Positions 1 through 8,598 of a stretch of 64,000 bases of DNA are shown here, one piece after another. A program made the position numbers and the translations under genes. The DNA is from Pomphorhynchus laevis. Taxonomy: Eukaryota > Acanthocephala > Palaeacanthocephala > Echinorhynchida > Pomphorhynchidae. The notes under the pieces were generated by a model, which saw only the letters and a list, made by a program, of their open reading frames with translations, did no database searches and was not told where the DNA came from. The DNA lies in assembly GCA_012934845.2 (NCBI GenBank), contig WNNJ02001682.1:62001-126000 (forward strand). Direction: 5' to 3'. Within the stretch, counting starts at the first letter, position 1; each line of letters begins with the position of its first letter.

Positions 1-113
1 TTATTCTTGTCGCAGGCGATTGTTGTCCAGACGCTGCGGTCGTGTACCGAGCACTGTACTTGCAGTTGTCCATTGTTGGTGTCGGTCTTAGTTGTTTTCT
101 TACGTCCTCCCAT
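1..113 (-). pseudogene. LINE ORF1 N-terminal fragment, cut by window edge
   Basis: Read from 113 leftwards this gives an open frame starting MGGRKKTTKTDTNNG and running through a cysteine and a V-W-T-T motif, the start of the Cys4 finger of the APE-LINE ORF1 seen again at 3137 (-). It is the 5' end of a copy that continues beyond the left edge. Its leader points at the 13-bp minisatellite, and a second copy of the same ORF1 starts on the other strand at about 485, so two LINE 5' ends face each other across the array. Certain as a fragment of this family; the fate of the rest cannot be seen. Confidence 0.8.
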
Positions 114-150
114 AAACTTGTAAGAATGTATTTCAATCAATTTTTCAACC

Positions 151-388
151 GATGGTTGTCGTCTATGGTTGTCGTCGATAGTTGTCGTCGATGGTTGTCG
201 TCGATGGTTGTCGTCGATGGTTGTCGTCGATGGTTGTCGTCGATGGTTGTCGTCGATGGTTGTCGTCGATGGTTGTCGTCGATGGTTGTCGTCGATGGTT
301 GTCGTCGATGGTTGTCGTCGATGGTTGTCGTCGATGGTTGTCGTCGATGGTTGTCGTCGATGGTTGTCGTCGATGGTTGTCGTCGATG
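151..388. repeat. 13-bp minisatellite, about 18 copies
   Basis: Head-to-tail copies of GATGGTTGTCGTC, almost perfect after the first two units. All three frames on one strand and one on the other stay open because 13 is not a multiple of 3 and the unit holds no stop, so the long repetitive ORFs here are artefacts. It lies between two divergent LINE 5' ends. Confidence 0.97.
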
Positions 389-484
389 CTTGTGTGTAAA
401 ATTGTTCTGTTTGATTACATTGCAGATCAATTCAATCAGTTGCAATGGCAAATTTAACAGCATAAATACACAAGGACGTTATTG

Positions 485-1511
485 AGAGGAAGTAAGAAGA
501 CAGCTACGACCGACACCAACTGTGCTCAACTACATGTACAGTGCTCGACACATGACAGCAGCGTCTAGACAACAATTGCTTGCGATAACAATTAGTCTAA
601 AGAAGACTTCCTATGTGGCTTTTGTGCCACCAGACTCATACGCAACCTCACCCATAAGAACATATCAACCTACAACGTGTGCACTTAGAGCACCCCAGTC
701 GAATCTGATATCCTTTGTCAACCCACTGATCCTGTCACCACATGCACTTCTAATCCTATGCCATCATCACTCCCCGACACCCCCGTCCCGTCCCTTCTAT
801 CTCGTTTCTCAATAACCTATATCCATCAATCAAAATCATTTTCACAACCTACACGATCCTTCCACTAATAACCTTTACTCAAATCGCTTGCCAATCTCTA
901 TATTATCCCTATCTTCTTTGTCTCCCTTTGTCGAAATATCATGAACTCCCAGCTCTCATATCGTGATCTCACCTACTTACGTCTCTCGTCCTAGTTCACG
1001 GAAACGCTTTCCTTCTTCCAATAGTTGCGTAATCGTCACTAATATCACTCCTTCCACCTCCTTATCTCCACAAGCACGTCTCGATCAAGATGTTTCCGCA
1101 TTCAGATCCATCTTATCGTTTCTTGTTCCTGAGGATAAACCATCATTTTTTAACGGCATATCTCTTGTCACATTCATCCGCTTAAACAAATCTACTCAAT
1201 CTAATCTTTCTCAGTCCCATCCCTTGAAAATTGTAATCAAGCATCGCTTTCACGCACCCTCTGTCCTACTCAACGATTTAAACTCACCTCTTCTTCAGCC
1301 ACTCGTATTTTCCCCGATCGCACCCATTTCCTCTACATCCGAAACATCGACGGAAACTTTTAAGTTGTCCGCATCCGCCCAAAAATTCGATGGTGCTTAA
1401 TATCACCTACGTGTCTTCTCCGCAAGCCCCTATCCCAACCACACACGGTTTACGCCTCGGCCTCCTCAACACTATATTCATTCTACATAAATCCGACCTC
1501 ATCCTAAATAA
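485..1511 (+). pseudogene. APE-LINE ORF1 and start of ORF2, decayed copy
   Basis: The start (about 485-640) translates, with frame changes, to a decayed version of the RKKT...TDTN...VQCS...SVWTTIAC N-terminus. The middle is a low-complexity Ser/Pro/Thr spacer, and 963-1280 encodes the conserved C-terminal module with a CVIVTNITPS motif and an RLDQDVSAFRSIL motif, matching the ORF1 at 35614. At 1390 an ATG in the TTCGATGGTG context opens the ORF2 frame (MVLNITYVSSP), which stops matching at about 1511. There the next element begins. Several frame breaks; not functional. Confidence 0.8.
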
Positions 1512-1685
1512 AATTTTGGTTTCTAATAAACATACACAAATTACAATCAAACAATCTAGTGCAGCAAATTGGAAATCTATCGAAATGAAAATTGTTCTTC
1601 GAAAATATACCAACGAGATTCTATACACAAACAACAATTACAAACATCTTGAACGAATAACATACAGTGCAATCATTAAATCACC
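1512..1685 (+). promoter_or_regulatory. 5' leader of the chimeric LINE, with shared CTAATAAACATACA motif
   Basis: Homology to the previous LINE ends just before 1512, and 1514-1536 is identical over about 22 nt to the leader of the intact LINE at 27230-27252 (TTTTGGTTTCTAATAAACAT followed by ACA). This marks the probable 5' end of the element whose ORF1 starts at 1686. Promoter function is inferred from position only. Confidence 0.55.
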
Positions 1686-2364
1686 ATGACAGAACAGTCT
1701 GCGAATAAGCGATGCTGCCCTTGTAATGGTCAAACAGCTGTTTGTAAGGGATGTGTGTGCGTTCGAAATAATAAGCAATGCATTAATTGTTGTGCACAAC
1801 GATGCTCAAATCGAGAACGATTGATTCCATCCAATCAATATAACGACAAACATACAGCAAAATTCTCAACACAATATTCGAACAACGATGAACTGGGAAT
1901 GACAGTAAACGCCGTGGAGACTATCGCCATCGAAATGAAGTGTACTACGGATAATTGCAACGTGTATTCAATAGTAATCCTTCCGAGAAGGCTTTCTAGA
2001 GATTCACTGGCCCAAGATTACCTCTGTGGATTTTGTGCAGGCAAAGCAATCAACGAAACCCGAATTGAAATAACTAAACTTAAAAGCCAATTAATATCAA
2101 ATGATTCAAATAGTTGCTGGACAAACAAAGAGCGTATACATAGAATAGTAAATGAGTCTATCAACTCCTCCCTCGACCGTTGCATCAATAAGCAGGTATC
2201 TCATGCTGTTTGTTCTTTTCAACGCACATCAGAGGTAGATAAATCTTATTTTAAATTAGCAAACTCTCTTGATAGGGAAAGCGCTATGGCCTCACATCTG
2301 ATAGTTCGTAATTTACCCGTTTCTGAAAGCGAGCAACAAGTTATATTGAATCTCTTTGAGGAAA
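1686..2364 (+). CDS. Chimeric LINE ORF1: CXC-like finger plus CGFC finger, 3'-interrupted
   Basis: An ORF1-type nucleic-acid-binding protein of a LINE, open from the ATG at 1686 until an insertion at about 2365. Residues 10-40 form a CXC-like cysteine cluster (CCPCNG...CKGCVC...CINC...C), the finger otherwise found at the start of the REL-type LINEs at 14611 and 24124 on the minus strand. Residues about 85-117 form the C-x4-C ... CGFC finger typical of the APE-LINE ORF1s in this window, with Tyr in place of the usual Trp. A predicted helical stretch follows, then HLIVRNLPVSESEQQV, which resembles the RRM-like start of L1/CR1-type ORF1 proteins. Both fingers are in one uninterrupted frame. The C-terminal part is lost or displaced by the minus-strand element at 2366. 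Family assignment is by motif; function in binding LINE RNA is inferred. Confidence 0.75.
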
Positions 2365-2365
2365 T

Positions 2366-3185
2366 CGGCCAGCCCCCTTCCCAGAGGGGGCTGGAAAGGA
2401 TTAGGTTGAGAAGATTTGTTTAGATGGATGAATGCGACAGGAGAAACGTCCTTGAAAAAGGATGGTTTATCCACAGGAACAATAGACGAGAGGATGGTTC
2501 TGAAGGCGGAAACATCGTGGTCCAGAAGTGCTTGTGGAGATAAGGGGTTGGAAGGCGTGATATTAGTGACAATGACGCAACGATCGCGAGAAGGATAGCA
2601 CTTTCGTAAAGAAGGACGACTGACGTGAGTAGGTGAGATCACGATAGAAGAGCTGGCAGTTGATGATTTGGATGGATATGGTTTGACGACGGGAGACATA
2701 GAGGATAATGATAATAAAGAGGGTGGCAAGCGATGTGAGGAAAGGTTATGAGTGGAAGGATAGTGGAGGTTGGTGGAGGTGATTTTGATTGATGGATGCA
2801 AGTTATTGAGAAATGAGACGGGAAGGACGGTACGTGGGGTGTCGGGGAGTGAAAATGACATGGAATGGGAAGTGTATATAGTGGCAGGGTCGGTGGGTGG
2901 AGAAAGGACATTAGAAACGACGGGGGTAGTTTGAGTTGACGTGTTGGATGTTGATATGTGCTTATTGGAAAGGTTGCAGATTAGTTTGTTGGCACAAAAA
3001 CCACATACGAAGTCTTCTTTAAACTTATCCTCGTCGCAGGTGATTGTTGTCCAGACGCTGCAGTCGTGTATCGAGCGCTGTACTTGCAGTTGTCCATTGT
3101 TGGTGTCGGTCTTAGTTGTTTTCTTACGTCCTCCCATTAATTCTAAAAATTCTGTAAGAGGAGCGAGCGGAACTGGATTGATCTG
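2366..3185 (-). mobile_element. APE-LINE 5' piece with long ORF1 (MGGRKK type)
   Basis: ORF1 starts at 3137 (-) with MGGRKKTTKTD, then the Cys4 finger (C ... SVWTTITC ... FVCGFC), a long Ser/Thr/Pro spacer and the C-terminal module (RCVIVTNITPS, LLDHDVSAFRTILSS, VAFIHLNKSSQ). Homology stops near 2380, well before the ORF2 start. The leader right of 3137 (3140-3185) contains about 1.5 units of the same 16-bp repeat that forms the 1.8-kb array at 57.5-59.3 kb, followed by the same GC-rich boundary. So this copy keeps its 5' end and lacks its 3' end, the reverse of the usual 5' truncation; later rearrangement or deletion is likely. Confidence 0.8.
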
Positions 3186-3231
3186 GAATATGTGTTTAAG
3201 CTGTTAAAATATTTTTGTCACATTCCTTTTT

Positions 3232-3354
3232 TTACATTCAAAGACCTTCTCCGTTCACACCTTCTCGACATATGATTTACATTATTGTTTTGTTGTGGTC
3301 ATGTAACCGTGCGCTGGCACGCATTTGCCACGTTAAAATAAATCTTTTTTTTAT
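3232..3354 (+). mobile_element. Severely 5'-truncated LINE 3' tail
   Basis: About 120 bp matching the 3' end of the LINE at 35.5-39.2 kb: the CTCCGTTCACACCTTCTCGaC segment, the TTGTTTTGTTGTGGTCATGT segment, and the terminal hairpin sequence CGTGCGCTGGCACGCATTTG, ending in CGTTAAAATAAATC and a T run. No coding sequence is left. Confidence 0.85.
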
Positions 3355-3893
3355 CGTATCAGTGATCACTTGGAACAGAATTCATTATTTTCTGACAGAC
3401 AAGATGGCTTTAGAAAGAGCCGTTCCACAATTACAAATCTTTTCTTGCTACACATGATGAGTGGTCACCAATTATATACACAGGTACTGACGTTGATGCT
3501 TTGTTTTTCGATTTTTCGAATGCATTAAATTGTGTACATCACAACATCTTAATTTTGAAAATGCATTCACTCAAAATTGACCCACTGCTAGTCTCTTGGA
3601 TTCGTGATTTATATTGAATTGCTTTCTGCAAGTTTCTGTAAATGGAGTATTCTCTAAATGGGCTGGATATGATGTAGGAGTCCCATAATAGGATGTACTT
3701 GGTCGTCTTCTGTTCTGTATATATGACAATGATCTGTCTAATCTTTTAGTTGCCTAATCCTTTTGCTTTTCGCGTACGACCTTAAAATATGTAGATCAAT
3801 TCGTTCCTCTCAGATTCATGTGTCCTCCTATCAGATATTGACATCATGGAAAAGTGAACTCACGACAATTAAATCAGCTAACTGAGTCTAAGA
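3355..3893 (+). pseudogene. Reverse transcriptase fragment of an APE LINE
   Basis: Translating with frame changes gives successive RT blocks of the same family as the intact LINE at 28591: DGFRKSRSTITNLF, GTDVDALFFDFSNALN, MHSLKIDPLLVSWIRDL, VGVP..VLG.LLFCIYDNDL and LLFA.DLKI. Motif order and spacing fit palm and fingers. At least four frame or stop defects; it ends inside a 79-bp tandem duplication. Dead copy. Confidence 0.8.
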
Positions 3894-3969
3894 TACATGT
3901 GTCCTCCTATCAGATATTGACATCATGGAAAAGTGAACTCACGACAATTAAATCAGCTAACTGAGTCTA
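3812..3969 (+). repeat. 79-bp tandem duplication
   Basis: Units 3812-3890 and 3891-3969 are nearly identical (one T/A difference at the start), each running from AGATNCATGTGTCC to AACTGAGTCTA. The unit straddles the end of the RT fragment and a dispersed AATCAG.TAACTGAGTCT sequence that recurs near 60020 (+) and 50440 (-). Confidence 0.95.
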
Positions 3970-4053
3970 CGTATTTAATATAATTATAAAATAAACAAAA
4001 CATAATGAGTTTCTTAGTTAATGAGTAACTTTAATTGATTAAAGTTACTTACA

Positions 4054-4320
4054 TTCCAGATTATTCCTGTCAGTTCCAGATTATTCCTGTCAGTTCCAGA
4101 TTATTCCTGTCAGTTCCAGATTATTCCTGTCAGTTCCAGATTATTCCTGTCAGTTCCAGATTATTCCTGTCAGTTCCAGATTATTCCTGTCAGTTCCAGA
4201 TTATTCCTGTCAGTTCCAGATTATTCCTGTCAGTTCCAGATTATTCCTGTCAGTTCCGCTCGCTACGCTCGCGGATTGAGCTCAATTTATCGATAAAAGG
4301 TCATGCCTAAAAAAGTGCGA
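4054..4320. repeat. 20-bp tandem array (10 copies) plus conserved LINE-leader boundary
   Basis: 4054-4253 is ten perfect copies of TTCCAGATTATTCCTGTCAG. It is followed by a GC-rich boundary TTCCGCTCGCTACGCTCGCG, a 12-bp palindrome ATTGAGCTCAAT and GATAAAAGGTCATGCCTAAA. The same array-boundary order is found at 62385-62540 just upstream of a LINE ORF1, and a 16-bp version at 57.5-59.3 kb. Here the ORF1 that should follow is not recognisable. Confidence 0.9.
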
Positions 4321-4680
4321 TCTCAGATCCCTGTATTTGTATCACAAATCCCTGGATTTGCTATCGCTCTGGCGATTAATACATGTATTTGTTCTGAGTC
4401 ACCGGAATTCTTCAGATTTGCGTGGGTACAAGTTTACTCTTAGACATCACATACTCACCAGCTCAAAAACTATACAATATTCCCAGCGAATTACCTCTCA
4501 ATGAAATAGTCTAGATGACACGATAATCAATTCGCATACTCTACATGAATTTAAGCAATGCTTGTGGGAGGCCATGAATGATTAATTGATTTTGTACTAT
4601 TCTTTTATCTTTTAGTGTTTGTGATGCAACTTTGATCTTTTGCTCGTTTTGTTTCTAATATTAATAATAATTTAATCTAA
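4321..4680. other. Non-coding remnant
   Basis: AT-rich sequence continuing the leader (GTGCGATCTCAGATCCCTG, then CAAATCCCTGGATTTG). Around 4440-4560 there are weak echoes of a LINE C-terminal region, but I cannot support a gene. Confidence 0.4.
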
Positions 4681-4689
4681 TTGAAAATC

Positions 4690-4806
4690 AATTAACAGCA
4701 AAAACTGGGTATGGTTTTGCTTGGTATGGCTTACAATTCAATACAATTTGCTCATCACTGTTTTGTTGTGGCGTAGTATATCCACCGATAAGTAACATTA
4801 AATTAA
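4690..4806. repeat. Dispersed repeat, left half of filled site
   Basis: Contains AACTGGGTATGG, GGCTTACAATTCAATACAAT and TATCCACCGA.AAGT.ACATT, matching 6581-6701. The match resumes at 5412-5520 after the REL fragment, so this is an interrupted copy of the repeat that is uninterrupted at 6581-6790. Confidence 0.8.
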
Positions 4807-5411
4807 GTATAGAGAAAGTAAAAGAAGTATAGTGCACGTATGGAGTCCGCTGGTTATCAATTTATACCGGCAGTAGTAGAGACGTATGGGGGCTGGAACG
4901 ACCAAGGCGAACGTCTCATGCGATCGATAGCAAGACAGATATCCGCCACAACTGGGATCGAATATCATAAAACGGTAGATCACCTATCCCAAAGAGCATC
5001 GTTGGCCATCATGCGTGGAAATGCTCGGGCAATCTTAGCGTCGTGGAATGGACGCAACCACCCACTATATGATGCCCCACAGACGATAATGGAAACACCG
5101 AAGCGTCGTATGTTCAATACTGAACCATACAATGATATCGCTGGTATATTAACTCGACTATCATCAGTCGAAAGCGAATCATGTGGGGTTCCGTTGCAAG
5201 CATTGGACGCGCCAACCGAATCAGCTGCAAATACGGCAAAGGAGACAAGCCAGGTAGACGCCTGCGGGGAGGATGTGACGAGCTTGGACACAAGCCGCTC
5301 GTGGCGGAACTGAAGAGTTTGTGAAGAGCTCACACTAAATAATTTATATTATATCTTGTTGACCTGAATTGTATCAATTAATTATTTGTTTTATCATCTG
5401 TATATAATTAA
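4807..5411 (+). pseudogene. REL-type LINE 3' fragment (endonuclease C-terminus)
   Basis: The open frame from about 4813 to the stop at 5313 reads KKYSARMESAGYQFIPAVVE, then TYGGWNDQG and HLSQRASLAIMRGNARAIL. This is the C-terminal end of the PD-(D/E)XK restriction-like endonuclease carried by R2-like single-ORF LINEs: K..Y....E..G..F.P.V.E..GGW, then a helix with QR.S..I.RGNA. Only the last about 165 residues and the 3' untranslated region are present, as expected for a 5'-truncated insertion. The uninterrupted copy of the target at 6701 shows where it landed; AATTAA flanks both sides (4801-4806 and 5406-5411), a possible 6-bp target duplication in AT-rich sequence. Confidence 0.8.
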
Positions 5412-5528
5412 TTTGTTATTTCAAATAGTTTCAACTGTTGCGAAATTAACCGTAACTTAACGCCACAATCAAAAATTTACACAATCAAATGCATCTTTAG
5501 ACAATATTTTTACATGTGAAAAATATTA
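5412..5528. repeat. Dispersed repeat, right half of filled site
   Basis: TTATTTCAAA, then ACTGTTGCGAAATTAA and a TGTG.AAAATATTA segment match 6707-6780 in the same order. Confidence 0.75.
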
Positions 5529-5687
5529 TCAAACAGGAGTACTATCAATCAGAGCCTGAAGATCTTCCACGAAGGCTTCGCATTCCGAGATAATGTTGGA
5601 AGCATACGCACACACAACAGTTATCCCCTTTCCCTCTTCGACTTAAAGCCTCAGAAACGCCAGCCTTTCGTTCACTGGGTTAAACCT
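5529..5687 (-). pseudogene. RTE-type LINE endonuclease fragment
   Basis: Minus-strand translation gives FNPVNERLAFLRL, a stop, VEEGKGITVVCAYASN and ECEAFVEDLQALIDSTPV. The pattern (P.SERL..LRL, I.IV..YAP, E.FY.DL..L) is that of the APE endonuclease of RTE-like LINEs, often annotated as craniofacial development protein 2-like. The usual YAPT reads YASN. About 53 codons with one in-frame stop; a dead fragment and the only RTE trace in the window. Confidence 0.65.
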
Positions 5688-5735
5688 CTCTATCAAGAAC
5701 GAAATTTTGTTAAGTTACCTCAATTAGTTAATAGC

Positions 5736-6300
5736 TTACCTCAATTTTATTCGAATTATGTGGTTCAACTCAGTGTCGAGTAATCGTGATTTGCTGTTTC
5801 GACAGACCAGACCGTGCAAGACCGATGTGTCGCTGGTATTTCCGCATCCACATGTGAATTCACCGCTAAATTTGATAAAGAGTCGTAGGGCCATGGCGAT
5901 TGCGAAGGATACGTCGTCCAATCTGGTGCCAACCGCCGAGATTGGAAGCGCCGTCAGGAAAGCTATAGAGTCCCTGCCTACCGCTCCGAGCAGTCTAGCT
6001 CGACATTTAGCAGAATCGGCTTCCAACAAGAGTGAACTACTAGCGATCATCTGCATGGGACGAGACTAACGTTTTTTTAATTTTCCGTTGGCAACACTTC
6101 CCCGCACACAGCCGCCTATCTGCGCACTTAATTTTGGAAATCCGAGCAGTCCACTCCACTGGTTGCTTCAAGGTTTGGTCCCACCAATGCCTTTACGAGA
6201 ACCGACGTGCCTGTAATTGAGGACAAATATGCCGGCAGTGATATCACTTCACTACGATATAGACCTAAGCCACCAATGTCAATCGGCAAAGTTGCTTGTC
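5736..6300 (-). pseudogene. REL-type LINE (YLDD family) C-terminal fragment
   Basis: From 6300 leftwards: QATLPIDIGGLGLYRSE, ISLPAYLSSI, then from 6056 CRARLLGAVGRDSIAFLTAL, PISAVGTRLDD, a CGCGNT...LHGLVCRNSKSR finger and LNHIIRIKL. This is the region between the RT thumb and the endonuclease of the same family as the element at 40.2-42.9 kb (whose equivalent is CRCSVMIDATGRHGFAC). At least one frame break near 6060. The endonuclease core itself is missing. Confidence 0.8.
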
Positions 6301-6580
6301 GTCATGTCTTTTCATCCAGATATAAATTCAATATGTCAGCCATAGCCGACTTTAGCCTTTTGTCGTAATGCTTTAATGACGGGCAGGAAGAACAAGAAGC
6401 ACAGCGTAGCAGTTGATTATTTATTATTATTTTTAATCTATAAATAATATAAAATACGAAGGCTATGTTAGTTGATCTGTTCTGATTTATTAAAATGACA
6501 ACGCTTTCGCCGCTCATCGGATTCATCAGTAACAAGTTGTCTATATAATGTTATATACAATAAGGCCTGATTTTTAATTT

Positions 6581-6790
6581 CATTGAATTGAAAATAAATT
6601 AATAGCAGAAACTGGGTATGGCTTACAATTCAATACAATTTGCTCATTAAAAAATGAGCAAATTGTAGTAGCGTGTGTATCCACCGAGAAGTTACATTAA
6701 ATTAATTTTTTATTTCAAAACGTTTTTACTGTTGCGAAATTAATTATAACTTTACGATCACATTACTTGTGGAAAATATTAGCTTAAATA
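6581..6790. repeat. Dispersed repeat, uninterrupted copy (empty site)
   Basis: Carries both halves of the repeat split by the REL fragment at 4807-5411, joined at about 6701-6707 (ACATTAAATTAATTTTTTAT). A small local inverted repeat, TTTGCTCATT/AATGAGCAAA, is present only in this copy. Confidence 0.8.
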
Positions 6791-7560
6791 ACAAATAAGA
6801 CTTAACAATATTTATATAATTCGTCTCGAAGAAGAAAAACCTAAATTATATTGTGAGGGCAAATGTAACTGTTGTAGAATGTTGGTAATTCATTCTTTTT
6901 CGTTACTTCAAAAGACGTTTTTACTAAGTCTAAGGATATAACGACCAATTTCATTAGTCATGAGCAATTGCAGGAATACACCTCTGTTTCTATTCAATTC
7001 ACGAATTGCAATATTCCGATTTGAATGCTAAGTCAAAATTAATCCACTCTTAGGCTAATTAACATATGACGGAGCTAAATGATTAAAGATACCTACATCG
7101 GTGTGTGACCGCTCCAATGTGCCCTTCTATAAATGTATGCATATGAAATCCATTCTGTCTGATCTATTCCTAGTTGTTTTGATAAATCTTGCATCATGAT
7201 AAACCCGCTTAAGAAATTTCCTAGTGTGTATTGACAATATTGTGTCTCAAGAGTTGAGCTGTCATTTTAACACTCGAGATCATGAGACACGATCGTAACC
7301 TCACCTCATTTGCAGAGTCATTCCTATTTGGTATCGATATAGTATCGGATGGCAATGCCATTTTATATTGATTTTAATATCGTTACATATTAATTTTAAT
7401 TCTTTATTAAAGAATTATATTAAATTAAATGGTTTTTAAAGAATTATAAAGAATTATATTATATGGTTTAATTAACTACATTGGATTACCAACTACTTAC
7501 AAAGAGAGAGAGCAAAGAGAGGTCATACAATAATTACAATATTGGACAATCAACGAGGAA
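6791..7560. other. AT-rich spacer and leader of the next LINE
   Basis: No coding or RNA signal recognised. 7380-7470 is made of duplicated AATTATATTAAATT-like strings. The last part (about 7490-7560, ATACAATAATTACAATATTG then CAATCAACGAGGAAATGG) is the leader of the LINE ORF1 starting at 7561. Confidence 0.5.
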
Positions 7561-8598
7561 ATGGTAAAAAAATCAACAAAGAAATCAGGGCATTTAAGTC
7601 TCCAGATAGAGTGCGTTAACGAATATTGTGATGTATGGACGACGGTCAGTGTTTTATCTAGTAAAAAAGATACATTCACTGATAAAAAATTCTTCTGCGG
7701 TTTCTGTTGTGCTGAGATGTTCAGTAAGTGTTCTTCGACCGCAGTGACCTCTGGAAATTCAGAAGCGGTGACTGGTCGTAAATTGGATGCGCTCACTACC
7801 GATGATGATGATGATGAGTGTCACATAGTGTCTGGTAATCTACCGATGACTTATTTATCGTCACAGAATACATCTTGTTCAAGGAACAACGTTACTATAT
7901 TGCGACATACCGATTCGGTATTTGAAGAGAGGTTAATACAGAATATCGCCACGGCAAGTTCAGTACGGGTACATGAGAGTTCACGTGAATCCAACGAAAC
8001 TCCTGACAATTTTTTAACCGACAAAAGAATAGAGGCTGAGATTTACAAACATAGACGAACTGAATCTTCAAATAGTGGGGATTTAAATTATGAACTGAGA
8101 AAGACTGTAACTTCATGCGATGCAATTGTTGATGACGAGGGCAATTCCTCAGGCAGAGCAGCCAATATAAGAAAAGTAAGGATTCGGAACTGCGACAGAA
8201 GTATGAATGTTATTTTGAGTGGAATTGAAGAGTCGTGTATGATCAATTTTTAAGTAAGAGTTGATGAAGACGTTTCTCGTGTGCGTGCAGTATTTAACAG
8301 ACTTCTTAAGGAAGATGATAAGAATGTAGCTATGAAGCTGCAAGTTCGGAGTTTGATTCGACTTGGGAAGCGTATAACAGAGAAACCTCGCTTATTGAAG
8401 GTCGTCTTGAGTTCTGCTGACCATAATAAGATGTTGCTTCATCGTGGTTACCTCTTAAAAGATTCTACTATAAGAATACTGAGAGACATTAATTTTGATG
8501 AGCGTTTGAAATTGAGGAAGGCTCGCGAAGAGCTACAGGGTAGAATAGGCAATGGAGAGACGAATCTATGCATAAGAAATTTTCAAGTAGTTCGGTAG
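7561..8598 (+). pseudogene. LINE ORF1 (element A), one in-frame stop
   Basis: Nucleic-acid-binding ORF1 of an APE LINE. Starts MVKKSTKKSGHLSLQIECVN and has the Cys4 finger ECVNEYC-D-V-W-T-T ... FFCGFC in residues 19-55, then a Ser/Thr/Asp-rich spacer, then the C-terminal module (VDEDVSRVRAVFNRLL, IRLGKRITEKPRLLKVVLSS, ERLKLRKAREELQGRI, NLCIRNFQVV). A TAA at 8251-8253 interrupts the frame between spacer and module; sequence on both sides stays in the same frame, so this is a single point defect. The frame ends at 8598 and overlaps the ORF2 ATG at 8568 by 31 nt. Confidence 0.85.

Noticed and set aside
42-485. Overlapping repetitive frames around 42-485, including GCRRWLSSMVVVD repeats
   Set aside because: By-product of the 13-bp minisatellite, open in all three frames.
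4054-4253. CRISPR-like array
   Set aside because: Units are directly adjacent with no unique spacers and the DNA is eukaryotic; the same holds for the other two arrays.
4035-4310. 91-codon frame with FQIIPVSSRLFLSVPDYSC repeats
   Set aside because: By-product of the 20-bp array; no coding evidence.
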